64,000 nt of DNA from Liolophura sinensis (GCF_032854445.1 NC_088303.1:7139501-7203500), one strand, 5' to 3'. Shown: positions 44,673 through 57,520, numbered from the stretch's first letter. Notes: a model not told the origin generated them from the sequence alone. Translations and numbers: made by a program.

Positions 44673-46200
44673 AAAGAAGAAGGCTTTTGCTAAGTGTAGT
44701 TACTCGTTAGATCTACGTTGGGTAGAACAAGCTATCCGCGCCTAGCGTTATTTGTTAACGGAGAAATATCTGTTAAAGGCGTATCTATCGTTAGCCATAA
44801 TTAATATATAACAATCCTGTAAATGGAAAAATCGACCAATAAACCGCTGTTAACACTAGCCATCTTGCCTTACCTAAATCTGTGCTTGAAGTGTTAAAAC
44901 GTTTGTTGTCTTTGACAAACGTTGATCACCGTTTTCATGATATAGAATTTATATCGGGTGACTCGCAAAATGTCCGATAAAATGGATGTTACAAATGTCA
45001 GATGTTCAGCAGTAAATCTGCTCACTCCTCTTGCCGCAGGAACATTCAATTTTATCAGAAGCATCTAAAATGTCATATATAACATATATAAGAGAATGTT
45101 CATTAATTTAATCATATGCGCAAAATGTTATTTACATATTTTCTACAAGATAACAATTCTCCTGCATTGCCTGGTTTGTGGTTTTCGGCACAACCAACAT
45201 TGTACGCATGTAAGTGAGTCACATGTGAGAAAGTTTGTTAGTAACTTGACGTTAACGATACCGCATACTGTAGCCAGATGGACAAGACAGAGTATGGTTG
45301 ACAGCCAGGCCGGAACTCTTCTCAGCTGTTAGTGTCGGTAATTAATTGGGGACAGTTCGTTGACGTTGACAAGGGATGACGGACGTGACATTTCAGAGTC
45401 CAAGAGTTTTGACAAAATTTAAAGTGCAGACATGTGTCACTTGGTTTCAGTACGCATCGTTCACGTAAACAACAACTCCCGATTGGTTTAAGCTTTTAAG
45501 TGACACAGAAACGATTTATTAACACTCATAAAATCCATTCGGGTAAAGATTTTTATTGAAATTGAGATTAATTGTTATGGAGATAAGGAGTCTATAACTA
45601 CAGTTTCTAATAACCTACATTTATTAGGCGATGTTAATTCTGAAAACACACGAACCCTTTCAAAATGTGTAACTTTTCTTTTGCGTTTTTGATAATGATG
45701 CTGAAGACCCTCAAACATTGTCTTAGGTAAAACAAGACGCAAATCCCAGTTCATTTTCTAGTGTTCTTTTTGCCAGCCTAATGGAAGTTGCTTGCTACAT
45801 CGGCAAGCGACGACGCTTTTATGACCCTTTGCTCAATGTATCGTTCGTTGAAGACCACATGTCTTTCACAAAAAAGACGGCGTTCGTCAACTCAGTGGTT
45901 GTTCGGTGGTTAACACTGGACACTCCCGTTTCCCCCACACATAAAACTGACCAATATAGTAATAATGAAAATGTAAGACAATCGACAATCAATAAAGATA
46001 AATCACATATAAAATCTCCAATAAAATATCACCTGCTTCTTTCCCATTGGAATGTTTTCTTGGCTGTTTGAATTTATTTCTTATCGTGTAGTCATTTAGG
46101 CTTTGCTTTAATGATCCGTACTTACTGTTAAGCAGCACTTAGCTGAGTAAACTTTACATACCCTCTTAAACTTGCGTTGTTATGGACTCCAAGAGCTTAC
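44673..46200. other. Unassigned; contains one duplicated patch
   Basis: 45,575-45,730 (CACACGAACC, TTTTGCGTTTTTGATAATGAT) resembles 55,040-55,170. No gene recognised; 78- and 96-codon frames lack domains. Confidence 0.4.
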
Positions 46201-46204
46201 TGAG

Positions 46205-47100
46205 CTATTGAAGTGCGCTACAAAAACAACTGATGCTATAGCACGCAGAATTCATTGCTTGCAAACAGATGGAGGTACATTTATTGTTAGCACCCCACCG
46301 GTGCTCTGACTGCTGTCTTTTGGCAATACAGCATAATAAATTTAGAAATCCACTGAAACTTGAAATATTAGCCTTACTTCGAAAACTAATTAAAAGAGGT
46401 AGAGATATTATATTCTGTTGGATACCGAGTCCATGGAAACACAGTCGTGTACAGGGAGGCAAAGGCTGCCCTAAATAAATCCATATCAAAAGTTAAAATC
46501 CCGTATACTGATTTTAAATCGAACATTCTTAAATATATACGTCGCCTTTGGCAGGGCAAATGGGACTTGCAGCTCCATAATAAACTGCATGCTATTCATC
46601 CTGTCATTGGTTATTATCCTTATACTCGTGGGATGTATCGTGGAGACCAAGTCGTTTTAACGGGGTGCAATATGAGGCATTCTCGTCTAACACACAATTT
46701 TATCCTCCATGGGAGCAGTACTCCCGCGTGTGTTGGACGTGATGCTCAATACGACATCAAACACATCCTCGTTGACTGTGTGGGCTTTGCCCATATTTGG
46801 CAAAGATTCTACACAGCCAACTCTATGTATGATTTGTTTGACAGCATCGCTGGCGATATTGTCATCAATTATATGTGGGTCATTGGCCTTTATTATAAGA
46901 TATAAATTTTAATTATTATGAATATGTATAAAGAATACATGCACAGTTTAAAAATGTAATGGTTTTCGAGTTTTAACTGTTTTGGTTTTTCTCATCTGAT
47001 TTTAAATGTGTCCAAACATTTTTGTTTTATGTTTTCACTAGTCTATCGAAAACCTGAGATATTGCCGATGTGGCGTTAAGCCATAATCATTCATTCATTT
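46205..47100 (+). mobile_element. 5'-truncated jockey-like LINE, RNase H end and 3' UTR
   Basis: This is the 3' end of the same LINE superfamily as 37.1-40.8 kb. RNase H residues CLLAIQHNKFRNPLKLEILA and RKLIKRGRDIIFCWIPS (about 46,318-46,434) are followed by a frameshift. A 152-codon frame (46,447-46,905) contains RRLWQGKWD, MRHSRLTHNFILHGSSTPAC and DIKHILVDCVGF, ending at a stop at 46,903. In relatives the C-terminal motif reads PxCxxC...HILxDC; here the second Cys is replaced (CVGRD). A 3' UTR of about 190 bp ends in GAGATATTGCCGATGTGGCG, TTAAGCCATAATC and ATTC repeats. The start is undefined because the 5' part is lost. Confidence 0.87.
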
Positions 47101-48155
47101 ATCTTATGGAACCAATAAAACTTCTACAGAGAGGTTGGTGCACAGTTTTTGCATGTGTTCGCTGATTAGAAACCGTCTTGGTCGCAACACTTGTCAATTT
47201 CGGAAGGCTTCCGAAAGATGATTATTCTGTAGAACCAGAAACATAATTGTGCTGTAAGATCACTGACGATAAGGAAATGAAGTCAGTATTAAACAGCTGA
47301 AAACATACCTACCCTACTTCAATAAGATGTGCAGAAGGCTTTTAAAGGTCACTTTTAAATACCATGTCTAATATGCTGTGATTAAAACTCTGGGCAGTGG
47401 ACAGCGGATACTTTCGTACTTATACTGAGCTCCTACAAGAAAGCCGGGCCAGCTAGTATTGGTGAGAATTAATATAGATAGCAGCTGATCACAGTACAAT
47501 TGGTTGATAATATCATATTATCATTACTCACGATTTTTCACTCCGAAATTGTCGCATCTCAGTCAAGTTTTCCTGAATATTGTCTTTGGTATTAGGGTTA
47601 TGCATAGAGAATTGACAGGATAAATTCCATTTAATTCAGTTTATATATCTTGGTTTGAATTCTAACGCACCTGTTGATTTTCGCGTACGACAGACAGGTG
47701 TCTTTTTATTTATTTCATGCATGTTGGCATTTTGCTAAGACTTACACCCCTATATTCAAGGTCGACTATTCCAAATAAAGGCTGTGTAGGTTGGGGTTAT
47801 ACATATCACTGTCGTCCGCTTCAGTCAAAATAGTCACTTCACAGGCAGTGGTCAAAATGGGTCCGTAGTAAATGGACAACACCATGTCAAGTACAGTTCG
47901 AATATTTAAATGAAACACTTTCGGTCGAAATCTTCTCTTCTCTGTCATCTTTGCGCTGTTTTGCTCGATTCCACACACCGGAGTTGGTAAGGTATAACTA
48001 ACTCTGTGTGTAAGAATAGTAACCTATTCGTCTTGGAAAAAATTACTACTAAAATGACGAAAATCAATACAATTTTCAATCGGGTTTATTCGAATATAAT
48101 AAACCCCACTTTTTGTAGTAAAGTGCTGGGAAACCTGACCATATAGTTAGTTGAG
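47101..48155. other. Unassigned sequence
   Basis: No gene or clear repeat recognised. Confidence 0.4.
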
Positions 48156-48159
48156 GCGG

Positions 48160-48960
48160 CAAATATTCTGAAATTCTCATGTACATCGTGATTACCAATC
48201 CTGGCGTTACAAAATCTAATCATGGCCAAGACGGATTACCCGGTAGAGCAGAATCCCGGATGTTTAGGGTGAAAGGCTTTGTGAGTATCTATCGAGTTTG
48301 CTTTTGAGGGAGGAAATGAAGTGTTATTGCCTTTATGGAACCCCGATGCCACCCTAGGTTCTGCTAAGCAGCCCCATTTCGCGTGTTAGAAGAAGAATAA
48401 CCGACTTATCCCATCGCATAATTGCCAGTATTAGTGAGAAAAGTCAGCATAGCTGACTAGCCAAAGTTCACGCTGACGTTAGGCCGTTTCTGCTTTAGGA
48501 AATAGCCTTTCTATTCGCCATTAATCATGGACAGGCTTCAAACACTGACAAAGATTCGATCAAATTTCCCCCAATTTCCAAGTACCGATTTGGCGGAACG
48601 ACGACATAATACTTTAATAAAGTGTGTCCCGTTTTCACCAGGCACGGTAATCTTGGTTTTGATTATAGAATAGCGCAATTCTTCTGGCTGCTGATGACTC
48701 TCTCGCTCAGAATCCTGCCGCCTTGCTTCTCTTCCAGACGAGCCACTGATAGCCGTAATATGGCGATGTATCAATGAAAAGCATTCGCCGCCTATATATT
48801 GGTGACTGATTCTTACAGGTCGTGGACCATGGAAAGCCTGTCAATCCATCGCTCTGAATGTAAATGATTGTTGATTCCATTGTAATTGCGGAGCACGTCT
48901 GTGTTGTCAGTCAATATCCACACCCATCGAATCTTAAATGCAGATATTACAATTGATTTC
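48160..48960 (-). repeat. Dispersed repeat family R4, copy D (inverted)
   Basis: Reverse-complement landmarks: TTACGGCTATCAGTGG, CTCGTCTGGAAGAGAAGC, AGGATTCTGAGCGAG, ATAATCAAAACCAAGATTAC, GTTTGAAGCCTGTCCATGA, TAACGTCAGCGTGAAC and GGCAATTATGCGATGGGATA. It joins in one piece the parts held separately by copies A and B and is the longest copy seen. The 78-codon reverse frame inside has no domain. Confidence 0.8.
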
Positions 48961-49717
48961 TTTTAGAGCTACATAGTAAACCTACGCTTCACAAATCCAA
49001 CCGTAACCTCCGTGGTTTGTTTCCAAGTAAACTAAAGCACCCACGAACAAGATTCAGATTCTTGTATCAAGAACATTCTGCCCGCGATATCACTAAGCTG
49101 CATGGAGTTTTTGGCCTTTTGATACTGCTGTGTGCTTGAACGTTTCACAGGCATTGTGATGTCTACAAATTGGGAAATTGTCCACACATCATTATTGACT
49201 AATGTCTATTTTGAAGCCATTTGTAGCCCTTTGAGATTTTTGCACAACGACCTTCGTAAAGCTCTTTGTGGAGCCTTATAGCCCATAGCCCCTGTGAAGA
49301 CCATTTGACTTCCAGCAATATAACGTTCAAATTTGTAAATACATTCCACACGTAGGACGGGTTGTCATAATTATATATATTTTTATTATTTTTGTTAACG
49401 ACAGTAAGTGTCTACAATGTATATAAAGCAAGTACACGCACCAAACATCAATAGACACATTTACATTAAAACAGTATTTTTAGAACATTCCAACTTAACA
49501 AGGCTGATGTGTTAAAAGTACGGTTTCTGTCTGTCAAAAGCCATTTCTTTCCCGGTGCATAGAACGGATACCTATCTCATTTCCGAGTATTGTCTAAGAA
49601 AATGTTTAATGGCTTACCCTTTTGGTATTTGTTGTCTAGACCATCACAGTATCAAAGGCGTTATGTTGTAATGCATTCCCAAAATAATTATACGCATCGT
49701 GAAATCCACCTGACAAC
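48961..49717. other. Unassigned AT-rich sequence
   Basis: Nothing recognised. Confidence 0.4.
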
Positions 49718-49815
49718 CGTCCTGTTCGTCCGTTTCCTCCACCCAGAATATGAACTGCTGTGATGTGTAAAACTTGAGTACGGTGTCAAAATTATGCAAA
49801 GGATTAAATAAAAAA
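49718..49815 (+). mobile_element. SINE S1 3' fragment, strongly diverged
   Basis: CGTCCGTTTCCTCCACCCAG, then ACTTGAGTACGGTGTCAAAA and an ATTAAATAAA end correspond to the S1 3' third. Confidence 0.5.
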
Positions 49816-50394
49816 ATTTTGTGTGATTATAAACGTTGCATGCCTATGGACACTTTTTACAGATTTTCTATCGATTCCCAGCACTTATACTGGTAGTTTG
49901 TACGTTATAAGGTTAAATATCAGAAGAACCCAGTATCCTTGATGGGTAAAGAGATAAAGGAAGCCTTCAATAAAATTCCTTAGCACGATTGGTCTTTTGG
50001 TCGATTCCATTCCCTCCACTGTACTATCCTTTTTGTAGTTTTTGTCTGACTAACGGTAAATCTGGTGCATGTCAAACACATTTTGCTACCACGGGAATTA
50101 ATTTCCCTGGTCCGGTTTTCTGATCCCGGCGATTCAATGAGTTTTATGTCCCGAAGAACGACTGATTGGTTCCTGTTTAACCAGACACACAGGTATAACA
50201 ATGCATACACAAAGCTACAAATAAAGATATTGATTGAAGAAAATACTTTTTCTTGGTTCCTTTAGTTATTGTTTACAGTGTATATGGTATGCTATAATTT
50301 TTCTGCAAAGTTGTGTGGCCTTTCATACTACGGGGCATTTAATGAGTAAATGCACTTGCTTGAAGATGGCGTATTATTTCTAGGTGGCGTTCTC

Positions 50395-50500
50395 CACACT
50401 CTCTTCGGCTTCCCCATGACCCTGGCTTTCTCTCACCACAATGCTGGCCGCCGTCGTATAAGTGAAATATTCTTGAGTACCAATCAAGTAAATATGTTAA
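50395..50500 (+). mobile_element. SINE S1 3' fragment
   Basis: CACCACAATGCTGGCCGCC, GTCGTATAAGTGAAATATTC and TTGAGTACCAATCAAGTAAA mark it; part of the tail is deleted. The 108-codon frame through it is a shadow that continues into the S3 copy. Confidence 0.85.
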
Positions 50501-50519
50501 CCATGACAGGCCGGTATTA

Positions 50520-50888
50520 TACAGATATCGGTTCTACAATAAGGAAACATTACTGTTCCAAGGATGCTTTAGGTTGGAATCCAGGAAATCGAAACTCATC
50601 AGCACATTTCAAAGCTCAACGCATACACTATGCGGCCTTGTCTGAGTGGTATACCAGTTTTTGGCCAGCGGAGTGATATATCGTCTGTATTAGTACTGAT
50701 TGTCATCCCCATGGCAGATGTATTGTCTCAAGACGACGGAGTATCTGTAGGCCACTTTGAACGTAGTTGAAAGTGAACTCTGTCTGCGCTTCAAATAGGG
50801 CCCCAAGTTGTGCAAAATTGAGGCAAGCAAGTAATTGGCAAAGGTTTAAACCATCTAATAAATCTGATTATATTAGTACGGTATGCAA
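50520..50888 (+). mobile_element. Putative SINE S3, third copy
   Basis: AGGTTGGAATCCAGGAAATC, AAACTCATCAGCACATTTC, GTCTGAGTGGTATACCAG, TTGTCTCAAGACGACGGAGT and AATAAATCTGATTATATTAG correspond to the 32 kb and 44.5 kb copies. Confidence 0.55.
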
Positions 50889-51118
50889 AAAGGTTTATCC
50901 AAAGCCTATGGCCTGACACGAACACTCGATACAATAATATTTCTGGGCTTGTGTGCTTTCTGTGAATCAACTGAGACAAGCCTAGCTGTTATGTTTCTGG
51001 TGTTGTCCATAATTATTGCATAAGTATCCATAAAGAAATAAGTACAGAAAACAGAAACAGTTGCAGTTTGAAACTCTGAAACATCTGCTCTCATGTATGC
51101 AGTATTCTAATTTCGCAC

Positions 51119-51263
51119 GCCGTACGTGTAAATGTCTGTCAGCAATCTGCGGATGGGTTTCCTCCAGGCTCTGCCCGGATTCCTCCCACTATAATGCTGG
51201 CAGCCGTTGTATAAGTGAAATATTCTTGAGTACGGCGTAAAACATCAATCAAATAAATAAATA
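51119..51263 (+). mobile_element. SINE S1, 5'-truncated, with 10-bp target-site duplication
   Basis: It starts in the body at GCCGTACGTG and runs through CAGCAATCTGCGGATGGG, CTCTGCCCGGATTCC, CACTATAATGCTGGCAGCC and CTTGAGTACGGCGTAAAACA to the tail. Flanks are AATTTCGCAC (51,109-51,118) and AATTTAGCAC (51,264-51,273). One difference in ten suggests moderate age. Confidence 0.88.
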
Positions 51264-51554
51264 AATTTAGCACCCCGTGTTTATGTTTTGTCACGGAAAA
51301 AGATATCCTCATGTTTTACGATACAGATTTTTTTTTTGTGGTTCAAACCTTTTTATGTGAAATGCTAATTTGGCATCTGTAAAAATGACAGCGTGTTTTG
51401 AAATTTAACTATGTGTGTTGGATACTAATAAGCATTTGATGGCAGAGAAAACTTTCGAGTAACGAGAGGTCATTTGCATACATGGTTGTTCTACGAGATC
51501 CCTGTCAAAGACAATAATAATTATCCTTAAAGAGCCAACTGCAAGCCTCTCTTA

Positions 51555-51905
51555 TTTCAGCAACATCAGAGCGAATGTTTAGAACGTAGTCTTTGAGCAG
51601 TATGAAACTAGAACTGATACGGATATTGAGCCTGGTTACATGTAATAATGGAGAGCAGTGGACATCGGGAAGGGTTGCATAATATATCAGGAGTAAAGCT
51701 CCAGGAAACCTCTTAAATAAATTTTTAAAATTGATGCTTAATATATATCGTCAAACATGTCGAAATGTTGTCGAAATCAGTCGGAGACCCTGGGAGGTGC
51801 TCTTGTACATTCAAAGTGTTGCGTAACTTGTGGTTAAGCTACGTATATATAGACAGAGTATTGCGTAACATCTAGTCAAGGTGTCGTGAAAGGGATTTCC
51901 GTGAA
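51555..51905 (+). repeat. Dispersed repeat pair, copy 1 (mate 56.10-56.42 kb)
   Basis: Shared in order: a GGAGAGCAGTGGAC/GAAGAGCAGTGGAC word, ATATATCAGGAGTAAAGCTCC against ATATCTCAGGTGTAAAGTTCC, GAAATGTTGTC, and a TACATTCAAAG/GTAACAT versus TACAAAGCC/TACATAGCAT segment. Confidence 0.55.
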
Positions 51906-52084
51906 TTGATTACATATTAGGAATTATGAATTATATTATTATGTTAAGGCGCCAACTTCCTGTAAGATGTTAAACATTTTTCGAGTATGTATGCTTGGAA
52001 CTGTGGATACAGTACCTTGGCTCAATCCGCTGTCCTCAAGGTTTTAATGTGAGGATCTGTCCTCAATAATAAACATTCGAGTTT

Positions 52085-52232
52085 AAATACATGTATCAGA
52101 ATTCATTTAGAACGCAGACTTACGTTTAAAGTCAACCAGACGTTCCTCTTTCAAGGTCATAGTTGTGTGGAGACACAGGATCTACCACTCCCAAAGCGGG
52201 CGCTCTATCGACTGAGCCATCGGCTGTTCTTC
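52085..52232 (-). mobile_element. SINE head of S2 type, truncated
   Basis: The reverse strand reads GATGGCTCAGTCGATAGAGC (A-box), CGCCCGCTTTGGGAGTGG and GAAAGAGGAACGTCTGG, paralleling the S2 heads. The B-box is degraded. It is not called a tRNA gene, because the T-arm and the acceptor pairing are not visible. Confidence 0.65.
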
Positions 52233-52554
52233 AAAAGTAAAGCGAATATTTTATTTTACCCAACCCTGGATAGAAAAAATACCATTCTAGAAATTTGTTT
52301 AAATTAAAAAAGGACGCCTTGGGGGAAGTCAGTATACAGATTCGTGATATCTGCAAGTGCTCGTTGGTGTACAGAATTCCAAAAGCCATAACACTTTAGT
52401 TTAGAATTAAGAAGATGACCTTGCCATCCTATTAGTGAACCACAGTGTCTAAGGACATTTTGTCAAATATTTTAAGACAAATGTAAATTAATTTTAATAT
52501 GTTCAGGCTCACTCAAATATCTTTGATATATATCGGGGGGAAAGATCCCTGGCG

Positions 52555-52625
52555 ATGAACAATTAGATCAGGCGAGCAATTATGGAAAGGTCAACCAACC
52601 AATAAATCTGATTATATAAACGTAA
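52555..52625 (+). mobile_element. Putative SINE S3, 3' end only
   Basis: AGATCAGGCGAGCAATTATG, GAAAGGTCAACC and AATAAATCTGATTATATAAA match the S3 3' ends. Confidence 0.55.
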
Positions 52626-53301
52626 TCTCGCTTTAACTAAGGGGTACATGTACTGCATCAGCTTGTAAACTCTCAGAGAGCTATAAATCAAAAACATTAA
52701 AAATAAACACGAACGCGCACAGGTAAAACTTAATACATATATCCGATTAACAAAGCAAGTGAGAAAATACAATGGCTAACACAACATGCAGAAATGGACA
52801 AATACAAGTCTAATGCACTAATCCATAAATGTAGGCGCAAATACAGTCTTTGATGGAAATTTCGCGAGTATACCAGTGACATTGGTCATACATATGGCAC
52901 ACCGACGAATGATTTTTCCAAGTTCTAAAGACCCGTTATATCTATAAACAGAAAATCCAGGAAGCAACATACATGCATTCAAGAGGAAATCACAACCAGA
53001 CAATAGTCATTAAAGCGGAACAAGAAGGCAACTAGCTATTTTTTGACAATGATATGGTTACAATGAGTTCAGTCACGCTCCAGTAGGTTCATCCAGATAC
53101 ACAGCTGTGGATGAATTGTTCAGTGCCAGGTATAAAGTAAGTGCAAGGCAATGAAGAAAAGTAAGAGATATCTCTGATAGTTACGATGATTAACAAAACA
53201 GTGAAAAGTAGCTATATATATTATGCGAATCCGCCATCTAGAAATCACTGCATGCACAGCCATAAACTTAGACCTACCAGGAAGCCTTCATGTCACCAAA
53301 G

Positions 53302-53303
<2 letters not shown>
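52626..53303. other. Unassigned sequence
   Basis: No gene recognised; the reverse frames of 61-69 codons lack domains. Confidence 0.4.

Positions 53304-53389
<86 letters not shown>
53304..53389. repeat. (TA)n microsatellite, 86 bp
   Basis: Uninterrupted dinucleotide run. It encodes IYIY artefact frames. Confidence 0.99.
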
Positions 53390-53391
<2 letters not shown>

Positions 53392-53914
53392 CCCTGGGCC
53401 ATATAGATAGGCAATTTTTATCCTGACCATTACTTCTTCTGGTATATGTTATCCTATATTATCAATGAATTCAATTATCATAGCCTTCCTTTTAACACCA
53501 GGGCATTATTTCTTTATGTTGTGATAAATTAAATTGTATCTATCTTGTCTCAGCTAGAAAGACCAATCTCACTATACCTGTACTAAAGATGCTAAAAACT
53601 GAACCACAAATAGTGTACAGAGTCGAAGAGGGAGATGGTGGCATCATGTAGTTCATGACAAGCCCAGATCCATTTGCTGTTGTCATTCCTCCTCGTGTGG
53701 TCAACCATTGTAAATATCATTTCAGAGTATTTATATCTTCATTCCATGAAAAGCCTCTTGGCATCGTTTTACAGCACAACACGTGTGCAAGTGGCGGAAA
53801 CGTAAAGACACATATTACAGACTGTGGATGGGCGGCCAAGACCGGAACCCAGGTGCATGGAGGGACTTGGAATTAATATTGCTTTACTGTTCTTGTGTGT
53901 TAACACATTGTTTT

Positions 53915-54370
53915 GAGTAATTCTAGACCAGTGACATCTAATAAATTTCATTTAACATCACTGCATCATTTGTTGCTCCATTCTTCTTAAGTCATACTGC
54001 TAGGAGATGCGTAGTTTGCTAATACTTAAGCATTGATATGAATAGTAAGAATAAACCGGAAACATGTCCATCGATAACGTGTGTGCTGTACGTCTTCAAT
54101 GATATTGTATTCCTGCACAATCTAGGATTCTTCTTGTTGACTGAGCATACCGACTAACCTGGTCCCTTTGCAATGTTTTAATGCCATTGTATGTTACATG
54201 TAATGACAACACACAATTCTATACCATTGACATTTAATAAAGTACCACATGTAACATCATTGCATTTTTCTGGCTAATTCTGCTGAAGACATTGTGCTAG
54301 GTGGAGGCAATTTGCTACTGCTTAAAAATAATTTACATGAACAGTTAAAATAAATCTCTAACTGACAGAG
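53915..54370 (+). repeat. Diverged tandem duplication, about 297-bp offset
   Basis: 53,933-54,060 (GACATCTAATAAATTTCATT, AACATCACTGCAT, TGCTAGGAGATG, GTTTGCTAATACTTAA) recurs at 54,230-54,355 with substitutions and small indels. A TGTGCTGTACGTCTT word also repeats (54,083 and 54,457). Confidence 0.65.
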
Positions 54371-54584
54371 ATAAAATGATAAAAGGTTGTATTTCACCGA
54401 TTACTTCCGACCATTTTGCCAGTTATCATACTGTAGTCGCTGCTCTGGTTTTACTGTGTGCTGTACGTCTTTAGTGAATTGACACCATGCCTGATGTTAG
54501 TTAGAGGTGATGGGTAGGATAGGCAGACTGTAATGTGTGCCAAATGTATTTCGATATGAAAAAATTGCCACATTGTTTTTTGTT

Positions 54585-54675
54585 TTATTTATTTATTTAT
54601 TTATTTGAGTGGTGTTTTACGCCGAACTCAAGAATATTTCACTTATACGATAAGAAACCGGGCAGAGCGGGTTAA
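54585..54675 (-). mobile_element. SINE S1 3' end, truncated at a microsatellite
   Basis: (TTTA)n, GAGTGGTGTTTTACGCCG, AACTCAAGAATATTTCAC and AAACCGGGCAGAGCGGG. A block that should hold GACGGCGGCCAGCATTATGG is deleted, and the 5' side is replaced by (TA)n. Confidence 0.85.
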
Positions 54676-54679
54676 TTTT

Positions 54680-54840
<161 letters not shown>

Positions 54841-56099
54841 TATATGCCATTTTTTGCGCAGATGCCACACCAGCCTTTCAACACTCAAAGTTAACTTTTA
54901 TTGAAATCAAGAGTTAATGTATAAATTTATTGGGCTGGTTATTACACCAAAGGTTTCTTCGGCTAAGAAAGTCTTCTGGAATATAGCTCCACTGATACAG
55001 AGAGGTGAGATGTAGTGATGTTAAAGTACTGATATATAGGTTATAACATCTTATGATAGTCTCCGTTTATCACACATATTTACAGATCAAACACACGAAT
55101 CATTTTAAAACTTCTCATTTGCGTTTCTGGTAATGATAAACATTCTTCCCAAAAGTGCACTTTGACACAAGCAGTGTAACTCCGAAAAACGAAAGCTTAC
55201 AATATTGGTAAACATTACCTGTGTATTGCTTGAGACTTGTCAGTGGATATACTGGATTAAGTACACATTTAGAGGAAAATATATATGCTGCTGAAATATT
55301 GGCTACGTATTTTCAGCAACATATCATCCGACATGTAATCAGCCCTGATTTGAGACAATCAAGGCCATTAGATGCAGTGCTAGTTATTCATGTGGATTAC
55401 CGTCTCCCCCGTAAGTCAATTTTTACTTAGGTACAAATTTAAATCATTAGCCCAATCCATAGTTAATGATGTTACAAGCTCCTTCTCTGAACAACTGTTT
55501 CAAACATAAACTTTTGTGCAATACGGTCTGATTTTGAGGCATAGATGATCACGTACATGTGCCTTTCCGACATCATTGAAGACTGTTGCCTGTTCTCTGT
55601 TACAATTATGATTTTAATGATAACACTGTGACTGCAGTTTCATTTGTGGGGCTAAACATTTAACATTTTGATCACATTTAAGATCAGAACTGTTTTTGTT
55701 GTTCGGGTCACGGTGTAATAAAATAGAGCAGAACCAGTTTTGTTTCAATTATTGAGCACCTTTCTGGTTGTTTCCCATTTATTACGATTGCCGCTTATCA
55801 TACTTACATGCGATGTCAAACTGACCAGGTATTTTGAAAAAGGCATACGGTATGATATAACAGAAACTTCCTGTAATAAGCCAGATCAACAACGAGAATG
55901 AAACTTGAACGCAAGTAAGCAGTGAAAATGAGACCTCTTTCCATCATACGCCAGAGTTTTGTTATTCTATGTCATGTGAAATGTGTTAGACGTAACTGAT
56001 ACGTATCATAGGTAATTCCACGGGTAAGCAAGGATCAGTTTGCAGATGTCTTTGTTCACGGAGATCCCTGCCTACTACAACTAAGAAGGTAAAGTCAGT
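54841..56099. other. Unassigned; contains the mate of a 45.6 kb patch
   Basis: 55,040-55,170 resembles 45,575-45,730. A 69-codon frame has no domain. Confidence 0.4.
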
Positions 56100-56420
56100 T
56101 TTAAAAAGCGGGAGGGCAAGCATATCAGATTTCTGCTAGGATCAACAGATTAAGGCTTTGTGTTTGAACGAGTTGAAACCAGACGTGTTACAGGAGATCG
56201 GACGGTTTATTAATGAAGAGCAGTGGACTCCCGGCTATGTTAGTGATATCTCAGGTGTAAAGTTCCAGAAAGTCTATACTCATATTTAAGCATATTATGT
56301 ATGAAATGTTGTCTAGATCAATTGGAAGCCCTTTGATATACTCTTACAAAGCCAACGGGTTATACATAGCATGTTGTCAAGATGTCGTAGATAAAAGCAT
56401 TCTCCCTGAATAATTATAGT
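56100..56420 (+). repeat. Dispersed repeat pair, copy 2
   Basis: Mate of 51,555-51,905. Confidence 0.55.
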
Positions 56421-56939
56421 ACATGTACAAGACATGAAGTCTTCATCAAATATCCCAAAGCCACGTCGAGGCATTAACTTAGGGTGAACGTTTTGACTGT
56501 ATATTAAAAAGAGATTTATTTAAAGCCAACATTTAAGAGGATCTTTTGAAAAGTGATGAAGGTTTATAAGCAGTAAGCTGAAAGGTTATAAAAGTTTGAA
56601 AGCCGCCTTAGACACCATCTAATAAACAAATAGAAAAACAAAGCAAAACTGATTTTGAAAGAATTGCTTTTTCTCAAGCCCAGAACAAAACAAAACGGTC
56701 ATATGTTGTAAAAAAAACAGTGGCAAACTGTCCAGAACTCGCACGTACTGTGTACTACGTCTTTGTTGGGCCATGTAACAAGCTTAAATTCAGAATAGCC
56801 AACCTCTTTGAAAACATACGGAAAGATATGGATATCTTTCAATGTTTAAAAATGGACACTATGGGTGAAAATGTTAAAAACAACCCGAAACTCAATCTTG
56901 ATTGTATCTTGGCATGATGAAGCCCTGTGAACTAATTGC

Positions 56940-57520
56940 CACATCAGTAGGCATCTGTGCTCTCGCTAAAGTGCCGTGCATATGTTTCACGTGTTAGAAT
57001 GTTACCGACTTGATCATGTAATTGGCAGTATCTCGTTTCATTAGTTAGCCTAAAGCCATTAGATGATCAGTAATGTTCACGTTGACGTTTGGCTACATCT
57101 GCCTTAGAAAATAGCTCTTCCATTTGCCGTTAATCATGAACAAACTTCAAACGCCGAGGTATATTTAACCAGATTTTCTTCCATTTGGCGAAACGAAGAC
57201 ATAATACTTTCTTAAACCTTGTCTCGATTCACTGGGCTCGGTAATCATAGTTTTGATTATAAAACAGTGTAATGGTTTCTAGCTGCTGATGACTCATTCG
57301 CTCAGAATCCTCCGGCTTTGCTCCTCTTCCAGACGAACGACTGATAGCCCTAATGTGGGGATATATCAATAAATGGCATTCACCGCCTATACATTGTAAG
57401 CTGGTTCTAACAAGTCGTTTGTCAGTCAGTCACTCTGAACGTAAATAATTGCTGTATCCTTTATAGTTCTGAAGCACCTCTGTGTCGTCAGTCAGTCAGC
57501 ACATGTAATTCCACCCTAAG
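56940..57520 (-). repeat. Dispersed repeat family R4, copy E (inverted)
   Basis: Aligns collinearly with copy D: CATTAGGGCTATCAGTCG, TTCGTCTGGAAGAGGAGC, GGATTCTGAGCGAATGAG, ATAATCAAAACTATGATTAC, GTTTGAAGTTTGTTCATGA and AACGTCAACGTGAAC on the reverse strand. Confidence 0.78.

Noticed and set aside
52190-52232. tRNA gene on the reverse strand
   Set aside because: The 5' half is tRNA-like, but the T-arm and acceptor stem are not formed; it continues into a SINE body.
53186-53426. Open frames rich in IYIY
   Set aside because: They are translations of the (TA)n microsatellite.
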